DNA from: Datura wrightii | Lineage: Eukaryota; Streptophyta; Magnoliopsida; Solanales; Solanaceae | Length of the DNA stretch: 64,000 nucleotides | Assembly: GCA_035772735.1 (NCBI GenBank) | Contig: JASDFA010000007.1 | Location: 81,169,501 to 81,233,500 of the forward strand | Direction: 5' to 3' | Shown here: one piece after another, positions 18,728-30,520 of the stretch | Layout: the number at the start of each line of letters is the position of its first letter | Numbering within the stretch: position 1 is the first letter of the stretch | Position numbers and translations under genes: made by a program | Notes under the pieces: generated by a model | The model's database searches: none | What the model saw: the letters and a program-made list of their open reading frames with translations, nothing else | What the model was told of the DNA's origin: nothing

Positions 18728-20331
18728 TGATATGTTGTGAGTTTACAACAATTTCGATGCTTAAAACTAGGAAATAAGCATGGACTTAGGTGTGTTTATA
18801 TGGATATGAGGCACTTTTACTTTTTTTCCAGGGAAAATAGAAGTTGGAATGGAATTGTGTGAAAGATGGAGAAAATGTAGAAAAGTGGCTAAGTACAGAC
18901 CTTAGTAAGATCCGTACTGAGAGTTGTGGAAAGGTCCAGGACCAAAGCATGAGGCAGAGGAAACTTACGACACATGGTACGAGCCATACCATCCTGGTAC
19001 AAGCCGTACCATAGCGGTTGTAGTAAATTCCAGGAGATTTTACATAGGCCAAGTATTCTCGTATAGGTAGCAACCATGATTCATGAGACCTACCTAAGGC
19101 CCGTACCGAGGAACGGTGGAAAAGCCCAGAATAAGAGAAGACTAGAAGAAATCAAGGTATGAGAAGGAGTCACGAATTGTGGAACTGAGGTACGGGTTGT
19201 ACCAGACCATCCATGGAAGTTAACAGAGAATGTCAGCAAGTGCAAGATCAAGCTACGAGAAGATTGTACGACTCATAGGTTCTTGATATTAGTCATACCA
19301 GAAGTCAACACTTAGATTCAGAAGAAGCCATCCAATGTATGAGTCAAGGTATAACCCGTACAATCCTGTTACGAGTCGTATGTGAAGGCGACGACAATTT
19401 TTGGTAGTAGGTTATTTTTAGTAGAGAGGAATGAATTAGAGAGTAGAACGTTAAGTTTTATTATGTGGAGAGACAAAGTGTTATTAACTTTAATTCAAGT
19501 CTTGGAGATTTTCTTGTTTTGATCTCTTACTTGTTCTTGAAATATTCGACATCAATTCTTGCAATAATCAAGCAGGTTTCTTTCAATCATCTTCGTAAGT
19601 ATTCAATTATGTGTTTGTCTATGAATGCTAATAACGATCTTACAATCATGAGAGGCTAAAACCTCCACAACTTGGGTAGTGAGAACCATGGTGAATTAAC
19701 AAACTAGGGTTACAGAAAGTGATTCTAAATCATTGCTAAATACTGTATTGTATTCTCTTCATCTTTAATGTTTCTTAACGAAGCGCAACGTTAAGACTTG
19801 CCCAATTCTATATTTTCTTGAATCTAGAGAAGTAGATATTAGGAAAAGAGAATTACAACAAAGCTTTGATCTTTATGGATCATTGTATGACTTGAGTTGT
19901 AGTCACAGGATAGTTAATTTGGAACAAATTGATAACAGTTGAATTGAAATTGCTCGTGAGACCTAACCCGGTGATTGAGTATAGTCATCCAATAGGGACG
20001 AACCAGTTGTTTGGATGAACCTTAATTATCAATTCTACAAGTAAGAAATTGGATAAATCGCAAGTGTAAACCCGAAGTAGTTATGAACCCATGGGGAACA
20101 CTTACCCTAGTTAATTGCAAATCTTGATAAATAACAAGCAATTCTCAATCTTGTCTTATAATTGCTTTTATAAGGCCCTTTTTTGGAGATAACATACTAA
20201 AAAGATTAAATACCTGAGTTATTCTATATCTATACCATATTCCCTGTGGGATCAACCCTAACCTTAGTTGGATTCTTTATCGACAACGCCCGCTTCATGC
20301 TTTATCAGGAGTGTGAGTTTGAACGTTATCA
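18728..20331 (+). repeat. 3' LTR of element X
   Basis: Starts TGATATGTTGTG and ends GAACGTTATCA (1604 bp), with a polypurine tract upstream and no primer site downstream, so it is a 3' LTR. Between 18950 and 19390 it has odd palindromes such as GGTACAAGCCGTACC (18996-19010) and GGTACGGGTTGTACC (19189-19203), the same words as at 60-205. Near its end it has CCTGTGGGATCAACC, common in this LTR type. No second copy is in the window. Confidence 0.7.
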
Positions 20332-20426
20332 GTCTCTATGAACTTGACAATAATGACATTTCTGCACCTAGCGAATGTTATTCCTCTCCTGGTAATCAAA
20401 AATATCCCGCTTTTAGAATTCCCTTT
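20332..20426. other. Unassigned 95-bp stretch between LTR X and plastid DNA
   Basis: I recognise nothing here. It may be diverged plastid sequence or genomic filler. Confidence 0.3.
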
Positions 20427-20537
20427 TACATTTGTCTCATGCACTACGGGTATGGTGAGAAGAGATATTTTACATCTCAGAGGGGCTATAATTGGAGATA
20501 CCATTGTTTTTGGTACAGAAGTTCCTATAAAAATAGG
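20427..20537 (+). pseudogene. rpl2: Plastid rpl2 fragment (nuclear plastid DNA)
   Basis: Encodes part of plastid ribosomal protein L2: YICLMHYGYGEKRY, then after a small frameshift RGAIIGDTIVFGTEVPIKIG. The frame change fits a 2-base loss near 20468. Only about 37 codons are present, so it cannot be functional. It is joined at about 20537 to accD in the opposite orientation; in plastomes these genes are far apart. Confidence 0.85.
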
Positions 20538-20940
20538 TGAACCTTCAGGTACTATTTTATTCAATGTTTTTTAATTACTCTTTTACCTGCAAATGCAATG
20601 TAGGCATTGGGTTTGGAAATAATGATATCGCCCAACATACCAAAAAACTAGTTGTCACTCCACCAGTTGTCAGAGATGTAAGGATTGATACATAAAATAA
20701 TTTTTTATTTAATTGATAATCATATAAAGCAGATGATATTTTATCCATTTGCTTCAAGCTTAAACTTCCTTCCTACATGCGCGCCCCCCCAGAAGCGCAC
20801 ACTATAATAAGAGGTAATATTTGATTGGCAGCGTGTTCAATCAAACGGGTGATTTTCTCTCTGACTATAGATCCCATACTGCCCCCCATAAACTGAAAAT
20901 CCATAACCCCAATTGCTACGGGAATGTCGTTTAGTTGGCC
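20538..20940 (-). pseudogene. accD: Plastid accD fragment (nuclear plastid DNA)
   Basis: Reads as the C-terminal carboxyltransferase part of the plastid acetyl-CoA carboxylase beta subunit: IPVAIGVMDFQFMGGSMGS, LIVCASGGARM-type motif (IIVCASGGARM), then KISSALYDYQ, KLFYVSILTS, TTGGVT and LNKIVPEGS. There is an in-frame TAG right after ARM and a later frameshift around 20640. About 134 codons. Upstream (toward 20941) it passes without a gap into retrotransposon integrase, so the plastid piece was joined into the Tat-like element. Confidence 0.9.
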
Positions 20941-23900
20941 TATGAGAGAAAATCCATTCATGTGAGGTCCACATGTTCCTGCATGTACTTCTTCCAATAG
21001 CTTTGTTGGCTCATGTCATCGACACGCCTCAGCAATCCTAAGTCTAGATTCCTCCTATAAAGGATTTTATTGTTGAAGAGGAAGTGATTTCCCATTCTTC
21101 TTAAAGTCTAGCTTTGTTTGTTATTGATGTTATCTAGGTATTTCTCCTGCTTCGAGCAACTTGTTGATGTCGTGGTACCATGGTTTTCCATCTAGTTCTT
21201 CATCCATATGGAAATGATATGCTTATCGGCCATGTATCTCTATTTTGATGGGTTAAATGTAGTTCTTTTCCGAGTGCTGGATTACTAAAGACAAGGTTCC
21301 AAAGCATCAATAAACTTATTTTGTGTTTGAGGGACGTGTCTGAACTCGAACTAGGTTAACCTTTTACTTAATTCTTTCATATAGTGCAAGAAAAGAAGGA
21401 TCTTGACATTCTTGGTGGTCCATTCTCCTTGTACCTGATGAACCAACAGATAGGAATCGCCTATCACCAGAAGTTCCTTGATATTCATGTTTATGTCCAT
21501 TCTGAGTCCGAGAATGCAAGCTTCAAATTCCACCATGTTGTTTGTGCAAGAAAATCTGATTTTAGCTAAAATTGGGTTGTGTTGTCCCATTTCTTAAACT
21601 AAAAACACTCCTATCCCGACTCCTTTGAAATTGGATGTTCCATTGAAGAACATTATCCATCCATTGTATGTTTCTAAAATGTACTCCATTGTAAATAATG
21701 TTTCTTCATTGGGAAAGTAAGTTGTGAAAGGCTCGTAATTCGGATCTACTAGATTTTCAGTGAGGTTATCTAATAAGGCTTGTCCCTTGACCGCCTTCTG
21801 GGTCACATATACAATATCAAACTCACTCAATGTGATTTTCCACTTTGCTAGCTTGCCGGTGGTATTTCTATTTGGAAGATGTACTTGAGCGGGTTCATCC
21901 TTGAGATCAAGTACATGGTATATGTGGATAGGTAGTGCCTCAACTTTTGTGCAATCCAAGTCAAAGTGCAACATGTTTGTTCCAGCAACATGTATCTTGG
22001 TTCATATGGCATGAATGTTTTTCTTAAGTAGTAACTGGCTTGATCCTTCCTTCTTGTCTCATCATGTTGTCTCAACATGCATCCAAATGCACCATCAAAG
22101 ATGGATAGGTACAACAGTAAAGGTTTCTTGGATCAGGAGAGACCAAAACTGGTAGATTAGACAAGTATTCTTTTATTCTATCATAGGCCCTTTGGCATTC
22201 TTCCATCCATCTTCTGGAAGCATCCTTTTTTAGTAGCTGAAAATAGGTTCATAGATTACCATAGATTGTTTTATAAATCTACTTATGTAATTAAGTATTC
22301 CTAAGAAACTCATTATGTCCTTCTTGGTCTTGCGTAGAGGAAACTCTTCGATTGCTTTGATTTTTGACATATCTAACTCTATGCCCTTTCTACCAACAAC
22401 AAATCCTAAAAAATTTCCAGTGGGAACTCCAAATGTGCATTTGGTGGGATTAAATTTCAAGTTGTATCTACAGAACCTTTTGAAGAAATTTTGCAAATCG
22501 ACTAAGTGATTTCAGTACTTTATGGATTTTATGATAGCATAGACAGCACACATGTCCATTTCCTTGTGGATCATGTCATGGAACAGAGTAGTCATATCCC
22601 TCATATAAGTTGTGCTAGCATATTTGAGGCCAAACAACATCACTCTATAGAAATATACTCCCTATGGGGTGATAAATGTCGACTTTTCTACATCATCTTC
22701 ACTGATCTGGATTTACTAATACCCTACAAAGCAATTGACAAACAACTGCAACTCATATTTTGCATAATTATCTATGAGTAAATATATGTTTGGTAGAGGA
22801 GAATCATCCTTGAGACTGTCCTTGTTAAGGTCCCAATAGTCAACACATATCCTGATTTTTCGATCATCTTGGGTACTTGTACAAATTGGCCAACCAAGCT
22901 GAGTAATTTGTCACCCTCACAACTTTGGCCTCAATTTTTTTGGTGAATTACTTCTTGATTCTTATGCTTAGATCTGGCTTGAATTTCCTTTACTTCTGTT
23001 GGTGGGCGGGTGGGATCGGTTGGTAGCCTATGTGATATGATATTAATGCTTATTCCCAACATGTCGTTATAAGACCAAGCAAATACATTGATGTATTATT
23101 TGAGAAACTTTATCAGTTCTTTCTTCCTTTCAGTCTCCAAGTGTATATTGATCTAGGTGTCTCTTACGACACCTTTGTTTCATCTAAGTTGGGTTTTTTC
23201 TAGCTTTCGAGTTGCTAAATTTCTTGCAGTAGATTTCAGGCATCATAATTTCACTGTATTCTTCATAATCTTTCTCATGGCTCTTGCTTTGCTCAATGTA
23301 TTCTTTACATGTCATAATTGTTGAATGATGATTTTTACTAATGTGGATGCCAAAAAGTATAAGAGGTGAGTAAAAAAAATATCTTAAGGATATTAAGGTA
23401 AATTATAAAAATAAAGACTTTTCATTTAAAAAGCGTGTCGGCTTTCAAAAAGGAGGTAGATAACAAAAAGAGTTCAAGCATGATTCAAGCCTCAATTGAT
23501 AATTCAAAAGTTTTCCTTTTCTAGGAAAAAAGTCTACATTTCCACACAGCCAAGACGCATGTCAAAACAGCATTGGGATGACAGTATAATTCTGGGAGCT
23601 TCCTCGGGCTCGGTATCGAGAATTGTCAGCATTTTGAGCCCCATATCCTACTCTCATTCAATCATGGACACAAATAGATGTCCCATTCCTTCTACAAAAT
23701 ACTCATCAACTTTCTGACTTAGGACTAGGAATTGTTCTAGCATGAACACTGATGTTCCTTTGTTATGAACCCCTTGTATGGTAGGGACATACACTAGTCC
23801 GGTGGTGCCTCTTTGATGATTTAGTTGGATGAGCCCAACTATACCATCGGATCTAGGTCAAGTCATATCTTCAGATGATAACCATATTTCGACATTTCTG

Positions 23901-26507
23901 ATGCCACCATTTTTTCTTCCCTCGACATCTTTGGTTTGCCAAATAACATTCTTTCACCTACTCTTGCAGCTTGCATGATTTCCAATGAGCGGAAAGTAGC
24001 CCCGTCTAACTCTTTCGCTCCATCATTGGCTGGAACAGTACTTTGTTCAAAAGACGGTATGGATGAGTTTTCCATGGATGGTGACTTTCATATAGTCCCA
24101 TTCAAACTTCACACACTGATGGAGAGTAAAGGCGAAGGATCTTGCCATATGGACCCATCGCCTTTCCAATAGCGGGTTGTAGGTGGACGATACATCCATA
24201 ACTTAACATAGAATGGGGAATTCATCCAATACTATCTACAAAGTGAGGTAGATTTCTCTGATGACACTTCTCTAAGCTCCATCGAAGGTCTAATCTTTAT
24301 GCGACTCTCCTTTATTCTCCCAGATTAACGCCCAAGTCTCTTTGAGTGGTGAAAGGACAAATGTTACATCTAGAATCACCGTCAATTAAAACTCTTGACA
24401 TGATCTTTCCATAGATTTTGATCATGATATGAAGTGCTTTGTCATGACTGGCTCCCTCTGGCGGTAATTCATCATCATGTAAAGAGATCTTGTTTGCTTC
24501 CACCATTCGACTAATGGCTGCTAGCACAGTTTCACTCGTGGTTTCATCAGATATACTAACTTCGGTCAATACACTTACTAGAATATTTGTGTGATCTTCG
24601 GAGGTCATATGTAAGTACATGATGGATATTTGGGTTGGTTTCTTCGTCTGTTGCTCCGCAATTGAGTAATCTTTAAATTGCACTTTCTTCTAAAACATTG
24701 TAGCCTCAACATCAATGAAATTCTTTTTTAGGTTATGTCCTTTCCTAGGGATTCCACAGCTTAGATCGTTTGGGTAATAACACCTCTTTGATTTGTACAT
24801 CACATAGGCTGCCACTGTTTCTAACATTTTGCCCTTTGTTTCTGCATCATAGCTCAATGGTACAGCTAGTTGGATTTTCACTGGAGAGAATAGCCATGAT
24901 AGTTCCTGACTGGTATATCTGCATGGTCAAAGGGGTACTTAGTTGGACCGTGATAATAGAGAATACTTTTGCATCTTCAATGGGCATAATGGTTCAACCT
25001 TACTCTTTGTCCACAATTATCATGTTTACCCCTCAGTTCCCATGGTTTGGTAGTGGGTTGTTGTTCATATTATGGGGTGTCTTGGTAAACCTGATTGTTC
25101 CATTTTTGATCAAAGACTCGATCTAATTTTTCAAACTATAGCACTCTTCAATGTCGTTTCCTTGTACAGTTGTACTCCTAAATGATATGTGCATTGCTTG
25201 TTTCCTTTGAAATATCAAGGATAGGGTCTGTGATCCTTCCTTCGACTAGTTGAATCATTCATGAAACCTTCAACCTTTTAAGAAGATGAGAGTGTGGCTG
25301 GGTAATGGGCGTGAAGGTGGGGGTGTTTCTAACTTCGAGACTTAGGCGAGCTCTTTGTGCATAGACTAGTCTGTTTTGTTGAACTAGTTCTCATACATGC
25401 GGTCTTAATGGGTTATGATATGCTAATGCTCGAGATGTATATAGTAAGGTTGGGCACTATATATTGGATAAGGAATATATACGGTGGGTAAAGATTTGGG
25501 GACTGCTGGGAGAGCACCGAGAAGACTCTTCATGTTAATAGTAGGGTATGAAAATTGATACATCCTCTGTTTTCTTCTTGGCACTACTTCTGGTCCTTGA
25601 CTATATGGCCTTGCTCCTTGCTTGTAACGCGGTCATAGATTGAACCCTTCCGGTTGTAATCTCTTCTTCCAAGAAGTTCCCTATTTTTACCAAATCGGCA
25701 AACTTTCGGTCTATCATTGTCATCATCTTATCAAAATAAATTCCTTCTTGAGCTCTGATGAAATAATTGGTCAGTTCATTCTCATCCAGAGGGGTTTTCA
25801 CCTTGGCTGCACTTTCCTTCATCGCCTTGCATATTCTTGAAATAATTCAGAGGGCTTCTCTCAAATGTTAGACAACGAGAATGGTTTGGGGAAATTTTCT
25901 TGTTGAAATGGAAATGGGTCATGAAGTCCTCGGCTATTATGTAAAGCTTCTCTAGACAGACTTTGGATGAACAACTTCATCCTTAGATTTTTATTTCGGC
26001 CAACGTCGACCAATTTGTCATAATATGCTCTCAAGTGAGTGTGGGGATCTCCTACTCTATCAAACATATCTAATTTTTTCAGCTTGTACCCCACTGGCAT
26101 GTCAACATCAGGATGAATGCATAAGTCATGATAGTCTAAACTTTCACTTTCCTCACTGACTTGCAGGTTCTTTAGCATCCTCCTTATCTTGTGGAGCTAA
26201 TTGTCTACTGAATCTTTGTTATCTTGGACGAGAATTTCTTTCCATTTTTGCATATTGATCTACTTTGGATGGTGTTTTGACAGTTGCTAATATCATGAAA
26301 GGTAGACTTCCATGGGGCAAGGGGTGGATAGAAGGTGGCGGCAAAGTAATATCTTGGTCTTTTGGGAATTGCGAGATATGTCGGAAGTATGATGTCTCTG
26401 TTGCTCCGGGTTTGACCTTTTCTGCTGGGGGTGAAGTAGTCGAGATTCGATTGTAGGTGGGCATGTGTGGAGTTTGTTTTGGCAGATTTAGTAAGTCAGC
26501 AGCAATG
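20941..26507 (-). pseudogene. Decayed Tat-like Ty3/gypsy gag-pol (main part)
   Basis: Read on the minus strand in order: gag (26464-25600; MPTYNRIST, LDMFDRVGDPHTHLRAYYD, FADLVKIG), protease (24683-24312; LPPEGASHDKALHI, then LIDGDSRCNICP), reverse transcriptase (about 22780-22230; NPTKCTFGVPTGNFLGFVV), RNase H (21974-21351; NNMVEFEACILGLRMD, VHQVQGEW) and the start of integrase (20997-20941; EEVHAGTCGPHMNGF, the zinc-binding HHCC part). Many stops and frameshifts. The reverse-transcriptase active-site YVDD position reads CAVY (22536-22550), so the copy is inactive. Integrase is cut off by plastid DNA at 20940. Gag continues at 56272-56040 beyond the C-E insertion. Confidence 0.85.
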
Positions 26508-26512
26508 GTCGG
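26508..26512 (+). repeat. Left target-site duplication GTCGG of composite C-E
   Basis: GTCGG before TGATCTTGGG; the same GTCGG follows the last LTR at 56035-56039. Reading the minus strand across both sides rejoins the Tat-like gag. Confidence 0.85.
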
Positions 26513-27920
26513 TGATCTTGGGTGTATTTACACGCCCAAGTGATATTTTATGCCCATGTTCTAGACTTGTTTGCACCTTAATCTGAGTATATTCTCATGT
26601 ATTTTGCTTATAAATGTGTTCATGGACTAAAAAGTAAGATTAGTTGTCTTTGTAGGTGAAATGTGCTAAATAATGGAGTTCAATATGAGGATGAAGAAGA
26701 TAGACTATGGCAAGGAACAAAAGTTTAACTTGCAGACATGTTGATGCCCAAGACGACGTGCCGCGACGGAAGTCGTGCCACGCCACACAAAGTGCATGTT
26801 CATGGTCATGCCATGCCAAGGAATTTGTGATGGCCATGGCATGCTGGCATGTTCCATGTAAGGGCTACTTATCCAGTGTGCCTGCACGTTTGCGTCGTGC
26901 CAACAGTTGTGCCGCAACCACCAATGTGTCATGTTGCTCCAACTTCTTATCCAGTGAAGCAGCACGACGATACCGTGGCATGGAGGCCAAGAAGCTAAAC
27001 ATCAATGTGAAATGGAGGTGGTTTTCAATGGATAAACATCCATCAAGTATAAATAGCACACTTAGGTTATTATTTGAGAGATCACGATACTTTAGAAAAG
27101 GGAGGCGGCTGGAGCAAGAACGGCTAAGGACACTATTGCTAGGGTTCTTTTTCTTTCTTTCTTTTTCTTCCATTCAATTTTTTTGACATGAATTATACAA
27201 TTGTTAATTCTTGTAAGACAATGAGTGGATAGAACCCTTATTCTAGGATTGAGGCCACAAACATGATTTTTTATGCTTAATTTCATGTTGGTTTAATTAC
27301 TTATCGATATTGATTGTTCTTGCATTCTTGTATTAACTATTTTAATGCTTGATCACTATTAAAATACACCTAGAATTCTTAGGAAAACTTGAAAAGGTAA
27401 ACCCTAGTATTGAATGGGAATGCAAGGAGTGTGATCTTCTTCTTGAACATGATATGTGTTTAGAATAGAAATATACCTAATACACTACACTTGGTTAATG
27501 AAATGGGATGATAGCTAAATACGTAGAATTAAAATATCACATCACCACTCAACGATGTAGTAATGAGGTCAAATCGATGCAAAATGATTAGAAGTTCAAA
27601 AAACCATAATTATGTCATTAACCCCATAGATAAATAGTAAGTTGAGCAAATGAACCAATGTAAATTAATGCTAACCATGAATCTAGGCTTCAACTCTGGA
27701 ATATTTCCCATTATTGTTTACAACTTAGTTCATGATCAATTTTAGATTTACCAACATCAACCAAATCTTGAAAACCCTTGTACTTGAGAAAAGTAATAGT
27801 ATGACTTAAATTTGGTTATTTGCTAAAAGTCAAGTCTTTATGGGTTCAACATCCAGCTCGCAAGAGCCACTTTATTACTTGTACAACCGCATGTGGATGC
27901 ATATGCGCTGGGGCGCAACA
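26513..27920 (+). repeat. Left LTR of composite C-E
   Basis: 1408 bp, TGATCTTGGG...GCGCAACA. GC-rich block with GTCGTGCCACGC and CATGC-type dyads at 26750-26990. TATA box TATAAATA at 27048-27055 followed by GCACACTTAGG. Confidence 0.85.
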
Positions 27921-27926
27921 AGTTTT

Positions 27927-27944
27927 TGGTGTCATTGCTGGAGA
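27927..27944 (+). other. Decayed primer binding site, tRNA-Asp, element C
   Basis: TGGTGTCATTGCTGGAGA. It differs from the intact site of B at five positions, all C-to-T or G-to-A. Confidence 0.75.
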
Positions 27945-28020
27945 CTTGCAAATTAGTGAATTTCTCGTTTAAGTGTGATTGTTGTATTTTCTAAAGTGTT
28001 GAAAACTTGATTTTAATCAT

Positions 28021-30455
28021 CACTTTTGCAGGTACAGGTTGGTCCTTCCAGCAAGATAGCAAGGGATAGGGAGTTGGTAGAACTGTACCTTGAACCTGAG
28101 ATAAGGTTAATGCAATTGATAAGAGAGGGTACTACTCTTTATCCCATACAACAGGTTCAACAAGACGAGGTTGTTCCAGAGAGATGGAAGCCGGACCAGT
28201 CCGCAAAGTGGCAATCCCACTTGCGACAAATGTTATCTCCAACGTCCGCAGACTAGAACCTGAAGGAAGATTTGAGCTGAAGCAGGACATGGTGCAATTA
28301 TTTTACACAAATGGATAATTCACAGGCCTTACCCATGAGGATCCATAGCAGCACTTGTAGAATTTTTTGGAGATTAGTGACACTTTCTTCCCCACCGGGT
28401 ATCAACTAATTATGTTTAGCTCACCCTTTTCCCATTATTGTTATTGGGAGAAGCAAAGAGGTGGTTGAAGGAAGAACCACCAAACTCCATCACTACCTGG
28501 GATGACCTTGCAAGGATTCTTCCCATCTAGAAAGACTGCAAAGCTAAGGAGTGAAATTTTGAGCTTCAAGCATAGGCCGCATGAGAATTTATACCTTGCA
28601 TAGGAGATATTCAAATCTCTTCTCAGAGACTGCCCCATCACCAGCATACCAATGACCCACATATTAAAATTATGCTAGATTTTGCAACAGAGGATCAAGC
28701 ACGAGATAAAACATATGAGGAGTTGTACACTTTGCTGAACAGGATTGCACAAAAAAATCCAGAGTGGCACAACAGATGTACCGAGGGGTGTTGTCAGAAA
28801 AATAATTAGAATGATAGAGATAGACAGCATGAATGTCTTGGCAGCTCAATTGGCCTCTTTCCAAAACCAGATGATGACACAATTGAACCGGATGAAGTTG
28901 GCTCAGCCATAGGTACAGGTACATGTAGGTCAACTAGCTCAAAGCTGGTGTGAGATATATGGAGGCAACAGTAATGTGGAAAACTCCTATGGAACAAGCC
29001 CAAAGACAGAAAACTTTGTAGGTAATGTGCAGAGAGGGAACCAAAACTATGGGAACACCTATAATAGGAACTGACAGAATCACCCTAACTTCTCTTGGGG
29101 TGGAAATCAAGGGCAGAGTAATAACTTCCAGCATCAACAACAGCAGTAGCAGGGTAATAACGCTAATGCCCAATCAAGAAACATAGAGGAGATGTTGCAA
29201 AATATCATGGCTAACTAGAATCAAAAGAAAGCTGACCAAGCCAAAATGGTAGCTGAGCTCAAAAATCAGCAGTTAGCCACCAGGACTTAGAGAAGCAAAT
29301 GGGGAAATTAGTTGCAGCTCAGAACACCAGACCTCAATGGGGTTTACCAAGTGACAGAGATCCAAACCCAAATCAGTTCATGGATATCAATTTGAGGAAC
29401 GGGTGAGAGCTAGATGATGCACTAGTGAAACAAAAGAAGAATGAGGTGCAAGCAGAGTTGACAAGACCAGGTCCATCTACTAACAAGGGTAAATTCCAAG
29501 GCAGCTGTAGAGAACAGTGTACAACCAGTAGTGCAGCCAACAAAGAGACTACCACCACCATTGCCTTAAAGACTTCAGAAAAGCAAGGAAGATCCTTGTT
29601 TCAAGAAGTTCTTTGACATTTTCAATGAACTTCATATAAAATTTCCTCTAATTGATATCTTGTAGGGAATGCTGAAGTACGCTAAGTAATTGAAGGAGGT
29701 GGTTGTCCAATAAGAATATTCTGGTTGATATGGAAATAATGGAACTCATTGAAGAGTGCAACTCAAGGGTAATGAACAAGCTGCTAGAGAAGCTCAAATA
29801 CCCTGGGAGTTTCACCCTTCCAATACAAACTGGTGGAAGTGAGTTGATGCAGGCCTTGAGTGATTTAGGGGCAAGTTTGAACTTGATACCCCTATCATTG
29901 TTCAATACACTTGGGTAGGGAAAATCAAGGCCTTCCAGAGTTGTGTTGCAGCTGGCTGACCAAACCAAAGTGATTCCGGAAGGGATCATAGAGGACGTGC
30001 TCATCAAAATTAGTAAATTCATAATCCCTGCTGACTTTATTATTCTTGACTTTTAAGTGTATGAAAGGGTACCAATTATACTAGGACGTCCATTCCTGGC
30101 TATGGGTGGAGCATTGATAGATGTCAGAGCAGGCACCCTGAAGATGAGGGTCAATGAGGAGGAGAATACCTTCAGAGTGTACAAAGTACTCAATACCCCA
30201 TCACACTATAGGGATCTCTTTATAATCACTACATTAACAGAGGATGAGTGTAGGGTGGAGGAATGCAAGCTGACAAACCTTCATCTTAAGGCTCGTATAG
30301 AAAGGGAACCTGAGTCTGTAGTTGATAGACTACAGTGTTATCCTGGTGGAGATGTGATGATGAAGAAGAGGGAGAGTGTGAAATTTGTTCCCTCAAGAGT
30401 TAAGAAAAGAAAAAGTATGTTCCCAAAAGGGAAGAAGAGGTTGAGGACATCCTAA
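28021..30455 (+). pseudogene. Decayed gag-protease of element C
   Basis: Begins after a TTTTGCAG splice-acceptor-like site at 28031; ELVELYLEPE (28068) matches ELVESYLEPE of A. Capsid words are recognisable across broken frames (FELKQDMVQLF, NFLEISDTF, RSEILSFK). The protease is at about 29703-30200 with LSDLGASLNLIP (about 29854-29890) and ILGRPFLAMGGALIDV (30075-30122). It ends in a basic tail at TAA 30453. Stops are mostly TAG where A or H have glutamine (for example 28349). This tail (after about 30180) is longer than in A and ends in lysine-rich sequence. Confidence 0.75.
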
Positions 30456-30497
30456 AAGGGATGTACTTCACGTGGTGCCGCGATGTAAAATCAAGCG

Positions 30498-30520
30498 CTA
30501 CTTGGGAGGCAACTCAATTT
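30498..30520 (+). other. AGGCAA-loop RNA hairpin, element C
   Basis: CTTGGG-AGGCAA-CTCAAT. The stem is TTGGG/CTCAA with one G-U pair, unlike CACGGG/CCCGTG in A, yet the loop and the pairing are kept. The preceding GCCGCGATG matches the block in A. Confidence 0.6.

Larger units (their letters stand above)
1..20331 (+). mobile_element. Athila-like element X, 5' part missing, interrupted by composite A-B
   Basis: The host element of the left third. Visible parts are a leader with palindromes (1-291), a decayed ORF2-like gene (292-2418), 3' noncoding DNA (2419-3258, resuming at 18009), a purine-rich tract before the LTR (about 18707-18727) and a 3' LTR (18728-20331). The two noncoding halves are both A/G-rich and are joined by the GGTTG duplication that flanks the insertion 3259-18003. 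The 5' LTR, primer site and gag must lie left of the window. Classification rests on the ORF2-like gene and on layout; no reverse transcriptase or integrase is seen. Confidence 0.7.

Noticed and set aside
20427..20940. Functional rpl2 or accD
   Set aside because: Short fragments with frameshifts and a stop, joined to retrotransposon DNA.
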